From NCBI GenBank assembly GCA_048359195.1, contig DBGCRA010000196.1:1-64000 (forward strand): a stretch of 64,000 nucleotides of DNA, written 5' to 3'. Source of the DNA: Gallispira sp048359195. GTDB taxonomy: Bacteria > Bacillota > Clostridia > Lachnospirales > CAG-274. Made by a program: the position numbers and the translations under genes. Below, piece by piece: positions 1-8,492 of the stretch; position 1 is the stretch's first letter; every line of letters begins with the position of its first letter. Below the pieces are notes generated by a model that saw only the letters and a program-made list of their open reading frames with translations, ran no database searches and was not told the origin of the DNA.

Positions 1-11
1 GAAGATTAATT

Positions 12-242
12 ATGGAATATATTAAAATTCACACGGATTTTATTAAACTTCAGCAGGCTTTAAAACTTGCTAATGTTGTTGGTCAGGGTTCTGACGCAAA
101 GATGATTATACAGGATGGACTTGTAAAGGTAAATGGTGAAATTTGTACAATGCGCGGTAAAAAATGCGTTGTCGGTGATGTTATAAGGATAAGCGGCAAA
201 CTTTATGATGATGGAGCGGAGTTTGTTTTTGAAGTAAAATAG
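12..242 (+). CDS. yaaA: S4-domain RNA-binding protein YaaA
   Basis: A 76-residue protein made almost entirely of one S4 RNA-binding domain, with the conserved core around residues 24-44 (GQGSDAKMIIQDGLVKVNGE). In Firmicutes this small protein sits between dnaN and recF and is thought to act in ribosome assembly. Here recF follows after 14 bases, which supports the call. Only 11 bases lie upstream in the window; a TAA at 7-9 could be the stop of the preceding gene, expected to be dnaN but not visible. The start is the only ATG at the N-terminus, with a weak GAAG as candidate ribosome site. Confidence 0.88.
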   Translation: MEYIKIHTDFIKLQQALKLANVVGQGSDAKMIIQDGLVKVNGEICTMRGKKCVVGDVIRISGKLYDDGAEFVFEVK

Positions 243-256
243 AAATTAATATAAAT

Positions 257-1318
257 ATGATAATAAAAAACATTTCATTGGTAGATTACAGAAACATAAA
301 AAAATTAAATATAGATTTATCACCTGATGTAAATGTTTTTTATGGTGATAATGCCCAAGGTAAGACAAATATACTTGAATCAATGTATATGTGTGCAACA
401 GGCAGAAGTCAGCGAACACATATTTCAAGAGAGCTTATATGCTTTGGCTGTGATTCGGCTCATATTCAGCTTACTGTTAAAAAAGACAAATTTACGGACA
501 AAATTAATATACATATTAAGTCTAATAATAAAAAGGGTATTGCTATTAACAATATACCTGTAAGAAATGTAAATGAGCTTTTTGGTACAGTAAATATTAT
601 TTTCTTCTCTCCCGAGGACTTGAATCTTGTTAAGGAAGGTCCTTCTTACAGAAGAAAATATATGGATATAGAGCTTTGTCAGTTGAGCAGGCTATATGCC
701 AATAATTTAAGTCGGTATTACAGAATTCTGAAAGAGAGAAATTTACTTTTAAAAAAGAAAAATGATGCCGTAACTCTTGATGTATATGATTCACAGCTTG
801 TAGAATACGGCAAAAAAATTATTGCAGACAGAATAAAGTTTATTTCAGATTTAAATAAAAGAGCAAATTTAATTCATAAGGATATTACATCGGAAAAAGA
901 AAAACTTGATGTTAAATATATTTTTAATGTCAGCGAGGAAGATTTTGAAAAAAAGCTTTTTTCATCAAGGGAAAAGGATATTTATTACGGAACAACATCT
1001 GTCGGTATCCATAAAGATGACCTTGTATTTAACATAAATGGCATTAATGCAAGGGATTACGGTTCGCAGGGACAGCAGAGAACTGTTTGTCTTTCTCTTA
1101 AACTTGCTGAGGTTGAAATGGTTGAAAAAATAACAGGATATAAACCAATACTTCTTCTTGATGATGTTCTTTCAGAACTTGACAGAAGCAGACAGCTTTA
1201 TATTTTAAATTCAATTAAAGGTGTTCAAACCATAATTACATCAACAGGAATTGAAGATATTAAGGAAAATATTGAAAATATAAGGATTTTTAATGTAAAA
1301 AACGGTGAAGTAAGCTGA
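257..1318 (+). CDS. recF: DNA replication and repair protein RecF
   Basis: A 353-residue SMC-like ATPase that loads RecA at single-strand gaps. The Walker A motif is GDNAQGKTN near residue 31, the signature region is YGSQGQQRTVCLSLKLAE near 272, and Walker B is PILLLDDVLSELD near 298. Length and motif order fit RecF. It lies between yaaA and gyrB, the usual order beside the origin in Firmicutes. It probably shares a transcript with yaaA, with only 14 bases between them and no promoter visible there. Confidence 0.96.
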   Translation: MIIKNISLVDYRNIKKLNIDLSPDVNVFYGDNAQGKTNILESMYMCATGRSQRTHISRELICFGCDSAHIQLTVKKDKFTDKINIHIKSNNKKGIAINNIPVRNVNELFGTVNIIFFSPEDLNLVKEGPSYRRKYMDIELCQLSRLYANNLSRYYRILKERNLLLKKKNDAVTLDVYDSQLVEYGKKIIADRIKFISDLNKRANLIHKDITSEKEKLDVKYIFNVSEEDFEKKLFSSREKDIYYGTTSVGIHKDDLVFNINGINARDYGSQGQQRTVCLSLKLAEVEMVEKITGYKPILLLDDVLSELDRSRQLYILNSIKGVQTIITSTGIEDIKENIENIRIFNVKNGEVS

Positions 1319-1376
1319 CAGTATATTAAATGTTATTATATTTTTTAGTAATTATACCATATTTTTTAAAAAATCC

Positions 1377-1405
1377 TTTATTTTGTGTTTATTTTGTGTT
1401 ATAAT
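1377..1405 (+). promoter_or_regulatory. Candidate extended -10 promoter for gyrB-gyrA
   Basis: A perfect -10 box TATAAT lies at 1400-1405, preceded by an extended TG at 1397-1398. The -35 box TTTATT at 1377-1382 is weak, with a 17-base spacer. It is the best promoter-like site in the 134-base recF-gyrB gap and would start transcription about 40 bases before the gyrB ATG. Confidence 0.5.
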
Positions 1406-1452
1406 GAATTTTATAATAAAGGGTAATATCCCCCTACGAAGGAGTTAGAAAA

Positions 1453-3363
1453 ATGGCACAGCAGGAATATAATGAAAATCAAATACAAATTTTAGAGGGT
1501 CTTGAGGCAGTAAGAAAGCGTCCCGGTATGTATATTGGTTCAACCTCATCAAGAGGCTTGCATCACTGTGTTTATGAAATTGTGGATAATTCCGTTGATG
1601 AGGCTCTTGCAGGCTATTGCAGCCATATTGAGGTTACAATTCATGAGGATAATACTGTTTCCGTAAGAGATGATGGTCGTGGTATACCTGTAGGCATTCA
1701 TCCACAAAAGGGTATTCCCGCTGTTGAGGTTGTGTTTACGGTTCTTCATGCCGGTGGTAAGTTTGGCGGCGGAGGATATAAGGTATCAGGCGGTTTACAT
1801 GGCGTTGGTGCATCTGTAGTCAATGCTCTTAGTGAATGGCTTATTGTAGATATTTATCACGAAGGTCAGATTTATGAACAGAAATATGAAAGAGGTGATG
1901 CTGTTCACTCTCTTAAGGTAGTGGACACTTGCCCACAGGATAAAACAGGTACTTATATAAGATTTAAACCTGATGCTGAAATTTTTGAAGAAACTGTTTT
2001 TGATTTGGATACATTGAGACATCACCTGCAGGAAACTGCTTTTCTTACAAAGGGTCTTAAAATTACTTTAACTGATTTAAGGCAGGAGGAAAAGCCACAG
2101 TTTGTTTATCATTATTTAGGTGGTATTAAGGAGTTTGTTCAGAATATAAATGCTTCAAAAACTCCTATGTATGAAGAAATTTTTTATTGTGAAGGAACTT
2201 ATAACAATATTGCAGTTGAAATTGCTTTCCAGCACAGTGACAGCTACAATGAAGTTAATTATTCTTATGTAAACAATATTAATACCATTGACGGAGGTAC
2301 TCATATACAGGGCTTTAGAACTGCTTTAACTAAAACCATAAATGATTACGGCAGAAAATTTGGTCTTATTAAGGCAAGTGAAAAAAATCTTACAGGTGAA
2401 GATATAAGAGAAGGTATGACCTCCATTGTCAGTGTAAAAATTGAGGCCCCACAGTTTGAAGGTCAGACTAAGGGAAAGCTTGGAACGAGTGAGGCTGCTC
2501 CGGCAGTAAACAATGTACTTTCAGAAAAATTGACTTATTTCCTTGAAGAAAATCCACAGGTAGGAAAAACAATAATTGAAAAATCACTTCTTGCTTCCCG
2601 TGCAAGAGAGGCTGCCAAAAAAGCAAGAGAACTTGTAAGACGTAAGGATGTACTTGAAAGCGGTAAACTTCCCGGTAAATTAACAGACTGTTCCGAAAAA
2701 GACCCAAGTCAGTGTGAAATTTATATTGTAGAGGGTAATTCCGCAGGCGGTTCTGCTGTTAAGGCAAGAGATGCAAAGACACAGGCTATTCTGCCTTTAA
2801 GAGGTAAAATATTAAATGTTGAAAAGGCAAGACTTGACAGAATTTTAGGAAATGAAGAAATAAAATCTATGATTACTGCCTTTGGTACCGGTATTCATGA
2901 GGACTTTAATATTGAAAAGCTGAGATACCACAAAATTGTGCTTATGACAGATGCCGATGTTGATGGTGCTCATATTACCACATTACTTTTAACATTTATT
3001 TTCAGATTTATGCCTAAGCTTATTGAAGAAGGCTATGTATATCTTGCACAGCCTCCACTTTATAAACTTGAAAAAGGTAAAAAGATTGTTTATGCCTATT
3101 CCGATGAAGAAAGAGATAAGACTATTGCTGAAATGGGTTCAGAAGGTATGAAGCCTATTCAAAGATATAAGGGTCTTGGTGAAATGGATGCTTCACAGCT
3201 TTGGGAAACTACTATGGATCCAACAAAGCGTATTCTTATTAAAGTTACTATTGATGATGCAAGAATTGCTGATGAAATATTTGATAAACTTATGGGCGAT
3301 AATGTTGAACCAAGACGTGAGTTTATTCAGCAGGAAGCTAAATATGCTACATTAGATGTATAA
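1453..3363 (+). CDS. gyrB: DNA gyrase subunit B
   Basis: ATPase subunit of the type II topoisomerase that introduces negative supercoils. The 636 residues show the GHKL ATP-binding fold (EIVDNSVDEALAG, DDGRGIPVG, GGLHGVGASVVNALS), then the TOPRIM domain with EGNSAGGSA and DADVDGAHI, and the C-terminal QRYKGLGEMDASQLWETT segment that contacts GyrA. The length is typical of Gram-positive GyrB. A good ribosome site (AAGGAG) precedes the ATG. gyrA begins 14 bases downstream, so the two are co-transcribed. Confidence 0.98.
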   Translation: MAQQEYNENQIQILEGLEAVRKRPGMYIGSTSSRGLHHCVYEIVDNSVDEALAGYCSHIEVTIHEDNTVSVRDDGRGIPVGIHPQKGIPAVEVVFTVLHAGGKFGGGGYKVSGGLHGVGASVVNALSEWLIVDIYHEGQIYEQKYERGDAVHSLKVVDTCPQDKTGTYIRFKPDAEIFEETVFDLDTLRHHLQETAFLTKGLKITLTDLRQEEKPQFVYHYLGGIKEFVQNINASKTPMYEEIFYCEGTYNNIAVEIAFQHSDSYNEVNYSYVNNINTIDGGTHIQGFRTALTKTINDYGRKFGLIKASEKNLTGEDIREGMTSIVSVKIEAPQFEGQTKGKLGTSEAAPAVNNVLSEKLTYFLEENPQVGKTIIEKSLLASRAREAAKKARELVRRKDVLESGKLPGKLTDCSEKDPSQCEIYIVEGNSAGGSAVKARDAKTQAILPLRGKILNVEKARLDRILGNEEIKSMITAFGTGIHEDFNIEKLRYHKIVLMTDADVDGAHITTLLLTFIFRFMPKLIEEGYVYLAQPPLYKLEKGKKIVYAYSDEERDKTIAEMGSEGMKPIQRYKGLGEMDASQLWETTMDPTKRILIKVTIDDARIADEIFDKLMGDNVEPRREFIQQEAKYATLDV

Positions 3364-3377
3364 GAGGTAATAATATT

Positions 3378-5861
3378 ATGGACGAAAATAATAAAACACA
3401 ATATGACAAGATAGTCACGGCAGAAATTTCGGAAACAATGAAATCTTCTTATATTGACTATGCAATGAGTGTTATTGTTGCCAGAGCCCTGCCCGATGTA
3501 CGTGATGGTTTAAAACCTGTTCATAGAAGAATACTTTATTCTATGAATGAAATGGGACTTGCTCCCAATAAGGCTCACAAAAAGTCGGCAAGAATTACCG
3601 GTGATACAATGGGTAAATATCATCCTCATGGTGATGCGGCAATATATGATGCTTTGGTCAGACTTGCACAGGATTTCTCAATGAGATATCCTCTTGTTGA
3701 CGGTCATGGTAACTTTGGTTCTATAGATGGCTATCCTGCAGCAGCAGCAAGATATACAGAGGCAAGACTTGCTAAAATTTCTCTTGAAATGCTTGCAGAT
3801 ATTGATAAGGATACAGTTGATTTTATACCTAACTATGATGGTGACTTTCTTGAGCCTACGGTTCTCCCTTCAAGAATACCAAACCTTCTTGTAAACGGTT
3901 CAAGTGGTATTGCCGTAGGTATGGCAACAAATATACCTCCTCACAATCTTTCAGAAGTTATTGATGGTCTTGTTAAAATTATTGACAATAAAATTATTGA
4001 AAAAAGAGATACAGATATTGATGAGCTATGCTCCATTATAAAGGGTCCTGATTTTCCTACAGGAGGTAATATACTTGGTAAAGCAGGTATATTAAGTGCT
4101 TACAGAACAGGCAGAGGCAGAATTAAGCTGAGGGCACAGGCTGAAATTATTACTAAGCCTAATGGCAGAGAAGAAATACTTATTACTGAAATTCCTTATC
4201 AGGTAAATAAGTCCAAAATGATTGAGGGTATTGCAGACCTTGTAAAGGATAAGAGAATTGAAGGTATTTCAGGTATTCAAGACAGTACAAATGACAGAAA
4301 CGGTATCCATATTTTAATTGAGGTTAAAAAAGATGCTTCTGCTGAAATTGTACTTAATAATCTTTATAAATATTCACAGCTTCAGGAAAATTACAGTGTT
4401 AATTTCCTTGCTATTGTTGATGGTATTCCAAAGGTCCTTAATATCAAGGAAATGCTTATGCATTATCTTAAATTCCAAGAGGAAGTTGTTACAAGGAGAA
4501 CTAAGTTTGATCTTAAAAAAGCCCTTGAAAGAATGCATATTTTAGAGGGATTTTTAAAGGCTCTTGATAATATTGATGAGGTTATTTCAATATTGAGAGG
4601 CTCTCGTACCACTCCTGAGGCTAAGGAAAAACTTATTGAACGTTTTGGATTTACTGAAATTCAGGTAAATGCCATTTGTGAAATGAGATTCAGAAGTCTT
4701 GTAGGTATGGAGAGAGAAAAGCTTCAGACAGAGTATGATGAACTTATTGCTCTTACTGATGAGTTAAAGGCAATTCTTGCTGATGAAAACAGACTTTTTG
4801 AAGTAATCAAAGAAGAAATGCTTGAAACCAAGAAAAAATATGGTGATGAAAGACGTACAAGACTTGTAGATGATATGGGTGAAATTGATATGGAGGATAT
4901 TATTTCCGATGATATGTCAGTTGTAACAATGACCCGGTTAAATTATGTTAAGAGAATACCTCTTGACACTTATAAGTCACAGCATAGAGGCGGTAAGGGT
5001 GTTATTGGTCTTCAAATGCGTGAAGAGGATGGAGTTAAAAAGCTCTTTATAAGTACTAATCACAGCTATATTTTATTCTTTACAAATAAAGGTAAAGTTT
5101 ACAGAAAGAAAACATGGGAAATTCCTGAAGCAGGCAGAAATGCTAAGGGTACTCCTATTGTTAATCTTCTTGAACTTGAAAAGGGCGAAGAAATTTCGGC
5201 TGTTATTCCTGTTAAGAATTTCAGTGAAAATGAATATCTTGTTATGATAACAAAAAATGGTGTTATAAAAAAGACACCTGCTGAATTTTATTCAAATATA
5301 AGAAAGGGCGGTCTTATTGCTCTTAATCTAAGAGATAGTGATGAGCTTATTTCAGTATTTGTAACAAAAGGAAACAATGATATATTAATTGCCACAAGAA
5401 ATGGTATGGGTATCCGCTTTAATGAAAAAGATGCACGCCCTATGGGAAGAAGTGCTACAGGCGTTAAAGCAATTACATTAGATAATGATGATTATGTTAT
5501 TGGTGCTGATGTAATTATTGATGGCTGTAAAATACTTCTTGTCAGTGAGAAAGGGTTTGGTAAGTGTACCGAACCTGATAATTATAGAATTCAGTCAAGA
5601 GGCGGTAAAGGCCTTAAGAGCTATAAAATAACTGATAAAACAGGCTATGTTGCAGGTGTTGCTGCTGTTAATGACAGTGAGGAACTTATTATGGTAAGCA
5701 GCGAAGGCGTAATTATCAGAATTAAGGTTAAAGATATTTCTACCGTAGGAAGAGTTACTCAGGGTGTTAAGCTTGTTAATCTTAATGAGGGTGTAACTGT
5801 TATCAGTATGGATAAAATTGAAGAAGAATATGCAGATAACGGTGAAAATATTGAAGAATAA
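3378..5861 (+). CDS. gyrA: DNA gyrase subunit A
   Basis: The 827-residue breakage-rejoining subunit of gyrase. The catalytic tyrosine is Tyr126 in AAARYTEARL. The C-terminal half is the six-bladed DNA-wrapping domain, and the GyrA-box is visible as QHRGGKGVIGL near residue 535. In the quinolone-resistance region the motif reads HPHGDAAIYD: the residue matching E. coli Ser83 is Ala87, while the acidic Asp91 is kept. It lies directly behind gyrB with an AGAGG ribosome site and ends before a hairpin at 5867-5895. Confidence 0.98.
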   Translation: MDENNKTQYDKIVTAEISETMKSSYIDYAMSVIVARALPDVRDGLKPVHRRILYSMNEMGLAPNKAHKKSARITGDTMGKYHPHGDAAIYDALVRLAQDFSMRYPLVDGHGNFGSIDGYPAAAARYTEARLAKISLEMLADIDKDTVDFIPNYDGDFLEPTVLPSRIPNLLVNGSSGIAVGMATNIPPHNLSEVIDGLVKIIDNKIIEKRDTDIDELCSIIKGPDFPTGGNILGKAGILSAYRTGRGRIKLRAQAEIITKPNGREEILITEIPYQVNKSKMIEGIADLVKDKRIEGISGIQDSTNDRNGIHILIEVKKDASAEIVLNNLYKYSQLQENYSVNFLAIVDGIPKVLNIKEMLMHYLKFQEEVVTRRTKFDLKKALERMHILEGFLKALDNIDEVISILRGSRTTPEAKEKLIERFGFTEIQVNAICEMRFRSLVGMEREKLQTEYDELIALTDELKAILADENRLFEVIKEEMLETKKKYGDERRTRLVDDMGEIDMEDIISDDMSVVTMTRLNYVKRIPLDTYKSQHRGGKGVIGLQMREEDGVKKLFISTNHSYILFFTNKGKVYRKKTWEIPEAGRNAKGTPIVNLLELEKGEEISAVIPVKNFSENEYLVMITKNGVIKKTPAEFYSNIRKGGLIALNLRDSDELISVFVTKGNNDILIATRNGMGIRFNEKDARPMGRSATGVKAITLDNDDYVIGADVIIDGCKILLVSEKGFGKCTEPDNYRIQSRGGKGLKSYKITDKTGYVAGVAAVNDSEELIMVSSEGVIIRIKVKDISTVGRVTQGVKLVNLNEGVTVISMDKIEEEYADNGENIEE

Positions 5862-5866
5862 TTTTA

Positions 5867-5895
5867 ACAGCATAGGGGATAATCCCCTATGCTGT
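5867..5895 (+). terminator. Hairpin after gyrA
   Basis: A perfect 13-bp inverted repeat (ACAGCATAGGGGA) has a 3-base loop and lies six bases past the gyrA stop. There is no long T-run after it, so it may stabilise the mRNA 3' end or work together with the hairpin at 5961-5984. A near-identical stem recurs at 56341-56367. Confidence 0.6.
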
Positions 5896-5927
5896 AATAA
5901 AAAATTTGAAAAAATTTAAAATTTTTA

Positions 5928-5957
5928 TTGACAAAACTCCCTCTTATATGTTACTAT
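5928..5957 (+). promoter_or_regulatory. Promoter for rpmG-secE-nusG
   Basis: A consensus -35 TTGACA at 5928-5933 is followed after 18 bases by TACTAT at 5952-5957. It is the only strong promoter between gyrA and rpmG. The predicted start near 5964 falls inside the terminator-like hairpin at 5961-5984. Confidence 0.6.
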
Positions 5958-5960
5958 GAT

Positions 5961-5984
5961 AAAGACGCGTATCGTCTTTTTTTT
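5961..5984 (+). terminator. Terminator-like hairpin overlapping the rpmG transcription start
   Basis: AAAGACG pairs with CGTCTTT around a 5-base loop, followed by a run of eleven Ts that begins within the stem. This is a canonical intrinsic terminator shape and could stop read-through from gyrBA. Confidence 0.6.
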
Positions 5985-6056
5985 GTGTGGAAAAATCACA
6001 TATTTAATAAGACAAATTTAAACAAAAATTTAATTATTCAGAAAGAGGTGGAAGTC

Positions 6057-6206
6057 TTGAGAACAAGAATTACATTAGCTTGTACAGAGTGTAAGCAGAG
6101 AAATTATGACACTATGAAGGACAAGAAAGTACATCCTGACAGAATGGAAACTAAAAAGTATTGTAAGTTTTGTAGAACACATACTTTACACAGAGAAACT
6201 AAGTAA
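6057..6206 (+). CDS. rpmG: 50S ribosomal protein bL33
   Basis: A 49-residue large-subunit protein with two CxxC pairs (CTEC and CKFC) forming a zinc ribbon, so it is the zinc-containing C+ form. The family starts at RTRITLACTEC, which points to the TTG at 6057. An AGAGGTGG ribosome site six bases upstream supports TTG over the further upstream ATG in the same frame. It heads the rpmG-secE-nusG-rplK-rplA cluster, a conserved bacterial order. Confidence 0.93.
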   Translation: MRTRITLACTECKQRNYDTMKDKKVHPDRMETKKYCKFCRTHTLHRETK

Positions 6207-6270
6207 TCCGAAGTGTATATAATTCAAAACTGAATTTATTACATTTTACCTCATGAAAGGGGAAGTCAGA

Positions 6271-6474
6271 ATGGAAAAAAAGAAATTTGACTTTTCGTCT
6301 TGGGTTAAGGTTCATGTAGCTGAGTTTAAGCGTATTATATGGCCAAGCAAGGACGAAATAATTAAGGAAACCCTCTCAGTTATTGCAATTTCATTAATTT
6401 TTGGTGCTATTATTATCGGATTTGACTACATTGTAGAATTTGGTTACAACGCATTGGTAAATTTATTAGGTTAA
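6271..6474 (+). CDS. secE: Preprotein translocase subunit SecE
   Basis: A 67-residue single-span subunit of the SecYEG protein export channel. The amphipathic segment FKRIIWPSKDEIIKET is the family hallmark, and one membrane span follows (about residues 40-60). An upstream ATG at 6253 is in frame, but an AAAGGGGAAG ribosome site lies between the two, so the ATG at 6271 is chosen. nusG follows 18 bases later, as in most bacteria. Confidence 0.95.
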   Translation: MEKKKFDFSSWVKVHVAEFKRIIWPSKDEIIKETLSVIAISLIFGAIIIGFDYIVEFGYNALVNLLG

Positions 6475-6492
6475 TGAAGTGAGGTAATAACA

Positions 6493-7029
6493 ATGTCAGA
6501 GGAACTTTCAAAACAGCTCAGATGGTATGTTATTCATACTTACTCCGGCTATGAAAACAAAGTTAAGACCAATATTGAGAAACTTGTCGAAAACGGTGGT
6601 TTGGAAGATTACATTCAGGAAATTTCAGTACCCCTTGAAGAGGCAGTTGAAATCAAAAATGGTGTTAAGAAGACTGTTCAGAGAAAGAAATTTCCCGGAT
6701 ATGTTCTTCTTAAAATGATAATGAATGACGATACATGGTACGTTGTCAGAAACACCAGAGGTGTTACCAGCTTCGTAGGCCCTGGCAGTAAGCCTGTTCC
6801 TCTTACAGATGCAGAGGTTATGGCAATGGGTCTTGAAAGCGTCGATATTACTGACATTGATATTGCTGTAGGTGACAGTGTTGTTGTTACATCAGGTGCA
6901 TTTGCAGACAATGTTGGTACTGTTAAGGAAATTAATTTGACTAAGAAAACAGTTACTGTTGCAATTTCCTTATTTGGTCGTGAGACTCCAATGGAACTGG
7001 ACTTTACACAGGTTCAGCCATTAGTATAG
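6493..7029 (+). CDS. nusG: Transcription termination/antitermination protein NusG
   Basis: A 178-residue elongation factor that binds RNA polymerase and couples it to Rho or the ribosome. The NGN domain (RWYVIHTYSGYENKVKTNIE) occupies residues 9-115. The C-terminal KOW domain contains VGDSVVVTSGAFADNVGTV. Length and order after secE are standard. A GAGGTAA ribosome site precedes the ATG. Confidence 0.97.
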   Translation: MSEELSKQLRWYVIHTYSGYENKVKTNIEKLVENGGLEDYIQEISVPLEEAVEIKNGVKKTVQRKKFPGYVLLKMIMNDDTWYVVRNTRGVTSFVGPGSKPVPLTDAEVMAMGLESVDITDIDIAVGDSVVVTSGAFADNVGTVKEINLTKKTVTVAISLFGRETPMELDFTQVQPLV

Positions 7030-7062
7030 TAAACTGATGTTTTATTGAGGATAATATCCTCA

Positions 7063-7094
7063 GTGGGAGGGAAAACCATCCCGCTAATTACCAC
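7063..7094 (+). promoter_or_regulatory. Candidate L1 translational operator before rplK
   Basis: The RNA would fold GTGGGAGG against CCATCCC with an outer ACCAC strand, ending just before the rplK ribosome site AGGAGGTG. A second copy with the same framework (GTGGGAGGG ... CTCCCG ... TTACCAC) lies before rplA at 7553-7583. In several bacteria ribosomal protein L1 represses its own operon by binding an rRNA-like hairpin upstream of rplK. The assignment here is inferred from position and the recurring motif. A separate small hairpin TGAGGA/TCCTCA lies at 7046-7062. Confidence 0.45.
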
Positions 7095-7114
7095 ATTATA
7101 GGAGGTGCCTTAAA

Positions 7115-7540
7115 ATGGCAAAAAAGGTTGAAGGTTTTATTAAGTTACAGATTGCTGCTGGTAAGGCTACACCAGCACCACCGGTTGGTCCTGCTTTAGG
7201 TCAGCATGGTGTTAATATTATGGGCTTCTGTAAGGAGTTCAATGAAAGAACTGCTAAGGATGCAGGTCTTATTATCCCCGTTGTTATTACAGTTTATCAG
7301 GACAAGAGCTTTACATTCATTACTAAGACTCCTCCTGCTGCCGTTCTTTTAAAGAAGGCTTGCAAGATTGAGTCAGGTTCAGGTGTTCCTAACAAGACTA
7401 AGGTTGCTACTATTTCAAGAGCTGAAGTTCAGAAGATTGCAGAAATGAAGATGCAGGATTTAACTGCTGCTTCTATTGATGCTGCTATCAGTATGGTTGC
7501 CGGTACTGCAAGAAGTATGGGTATTGTTGTTGAGGACTAA
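7115..7540 (+). CDS. rplK: 50S ribosomal protein uL11
   Basis: A 141-residue protein of the ribosomal stalk base that contacts the GTPase-associated 23S rRNA. It is recognised by the N-terminal KLQIAAGKATPAPPVGPALG and the C-terminal GTARSMGI segment. A strong AGGAGGTG ribosome site precedes it. rplA follows after a 59-base gap that carries a second conserved hairpin. Confidence 0.98.
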   Translation: MAKKVEGFIKLQIAAGKATPAPPVGPALGQHGVNIMGFCKEFNERTAKDAGLIIPVVITVYQDKSFTFITKTPPAAVLLKKACKIESGSGVPNKTKVATISRAEVQKIAEMKMQDLTAASIDAAISMVAGTARSMGIVVED

Positions 7541-7552
7541 TTGTTGTTAGAT

Positions 7553-7583
7553 GTGTGGGAGGGAATACTCCCGATATTACCAC
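7553..7583 (+). promoter_or_regulatory. Second candidate L1-binding hairpin, before rplA
   Basis: GGGAG pairs with CTCCC inside a GTGTGGGAGG...ATTACCAC framework matching the element upstream of rplK. It lies 17 bases before the rplA start and close to its AAGGAGG ribosome site. Regulation by L1 is inference. Confidence 0.4.
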
Positions 7584-7599
7584 TTAAGGAGGAACTATT

Positions 7600-8295
7600 G
7601 TGAAAAGAGGAAAGAAATATCTCGAAAAGAGTAAGCTTGTAAATAAGGCTAATTTATATGATGTAACAGAGGCTTGTGCTTTAATTCCACAGGTTAGCAC
7701 AGCTAAGTTTGATGAAACAGTTGAAGCTCATATCCGTTTAGGTGTAGACAGCCGTCACGCTGACCAGCAGGTTAGAGGTGCTGTTGTTCTCCCTCACGGT
7801 ACAGGTAAGACTGTCAGAGTTCTTGTATTTGCTAAGAATGCTAAGGCTGATGAGGCTCAGGCTGCAGGTGCAGATTATGTAGGTGCTGAAGACTTAGTTG
7901 CTAAGATTCAGCAGGAAAACTGGTTTGAATTCGATGTAGTTGTTGCTACACCTGATATGATGGGTCTTGTTGGTAGAATCGGTAGAATTTTAGGTCCTAA
8001 GGGCTTAATGCCTAACCCTAAGGCCGGTACTGTAACAATGGATGTTGCTAAGGCTATTGAGGATATTAAGGCAGGTAAGATTGAATACAGACTTGATAAG
8101 ACTAATATTATCCATGTTCCTGTAGGTAAGGTTTCTTTCGGTGCTGAAAAGCTTCAGGAAAACTTCCAGACTCTTATGAGCGCTATTATTAAGGCAAAGC
8201 CTGCTGCTGCTAAGGGTACTTATTTAAAGTCAGTTGTTCTTACAACTACTATGGGTCCTAGTGTGAAGGTTAATGCTGCTAAAATTTCTGAATAA
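7600..8295 (+). CDS. rplA: 50S ribosomal protein uL1
   Basis: A 231-residue protein of the L1 stalk that guides tRNA release from the E site and often represses its own operon. Family motifs include GTGKTVRVLVFAK, GRIGRILGPKGLMPNPKAGT and the C-terminal TTTMGPSVKVN. The start is GTG at 7600, preceded by AAGGAGGA. It is followed by a strong terminator, not by rplJ-rplL as is usual. Confidence 0.98.
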   Translation: MKRGKKYLEKSKLVNKANLYDVTEACALIPQVSTAKFDETVEAHIRLGVDSRHADQQVRGAVVLPHGTGKTVRVLVFAKNAKADEAQAAGADYVGAEDLVAKIQQENWFEFDVVVATPDMMGLVGRIGRILGPKGLMPNPKAGTVTMDVAKAIEDIKAGKIEYRLDKTNIIHVPVGKVSFGAEKLQENFQTLMSAIIKAKPAAAKGTYLKSVVLTTTMGPSVKVNAAKISE

Positions 8296-8324
8296 ATGAA
8301 TAATTAAATTTGTTAATAAAAGAG

Positions 8325-8373
8325 GCTGTTGCAAAATAAATGATTTTCCATTTGTTTTGCAACAGCTTTTTTT
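8325..8373 (+). terminator. Strong terminator after rplA
   Basis: An 18-bp stem (GCTGTTGCAAAATAAATG with CATTTGTTTTGCAACAGC, one G-T pair) is followed by seven Ts. It cuts the rplKA transcript off from downstream genes. The sequence GGCTGTTGCAAAA looks like some insertion-sequence ends, but no transposase is present. Confidence 0.85.
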
Positions 8374-8423
8374 GTACCCATAGCGTTGCCTTCGGTCAAA
8401 GGCTTTTTTATTATATTTATTTC

Positions 8424-8452
8424 TTGACAATAATCCGAAATCATAGTAAAAT
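8424..8452 (+). promoter_or_regulatory. marR-type gene promoter with internal half-site
   Basis: TTGACA at 8424-8429, a 17-base spacer and TAAAAT at 8447-8452 make a near-consensus sigma-A promoter. The spacer contains AATCCGAAAT, a half-site of the palindrome just downstream. Confidence 0.7.
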
Positions 8453-8459
8453 AAATTTT

Positions 8460-8473
8460 ATCCGAAAACGGAT
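8460..8473. promoter_or_regulatory. Palindromic operator candidate (ATCCG-AAAA-CGGAT)
   Basis: A 5-bp perfect inverted repeat with a 4-base spacer lies right after the promoter's predicted start and before the AAGGAGG ribosome site. MarR proteins commonly bind such palindromes over their own promoters, so autorepression is a reasonable inference. Confidence 0.5.
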
Positions 8474-8492
8474 TTTTAAAGGAGGATTAAAT

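Noticed and set aside
8325..8366. Insertion-sequence end (GGCTGTTGCAAAA)
   Set aside because: It forms a complete terminator stem right behind rplA, and no transposase or second end is nearby.
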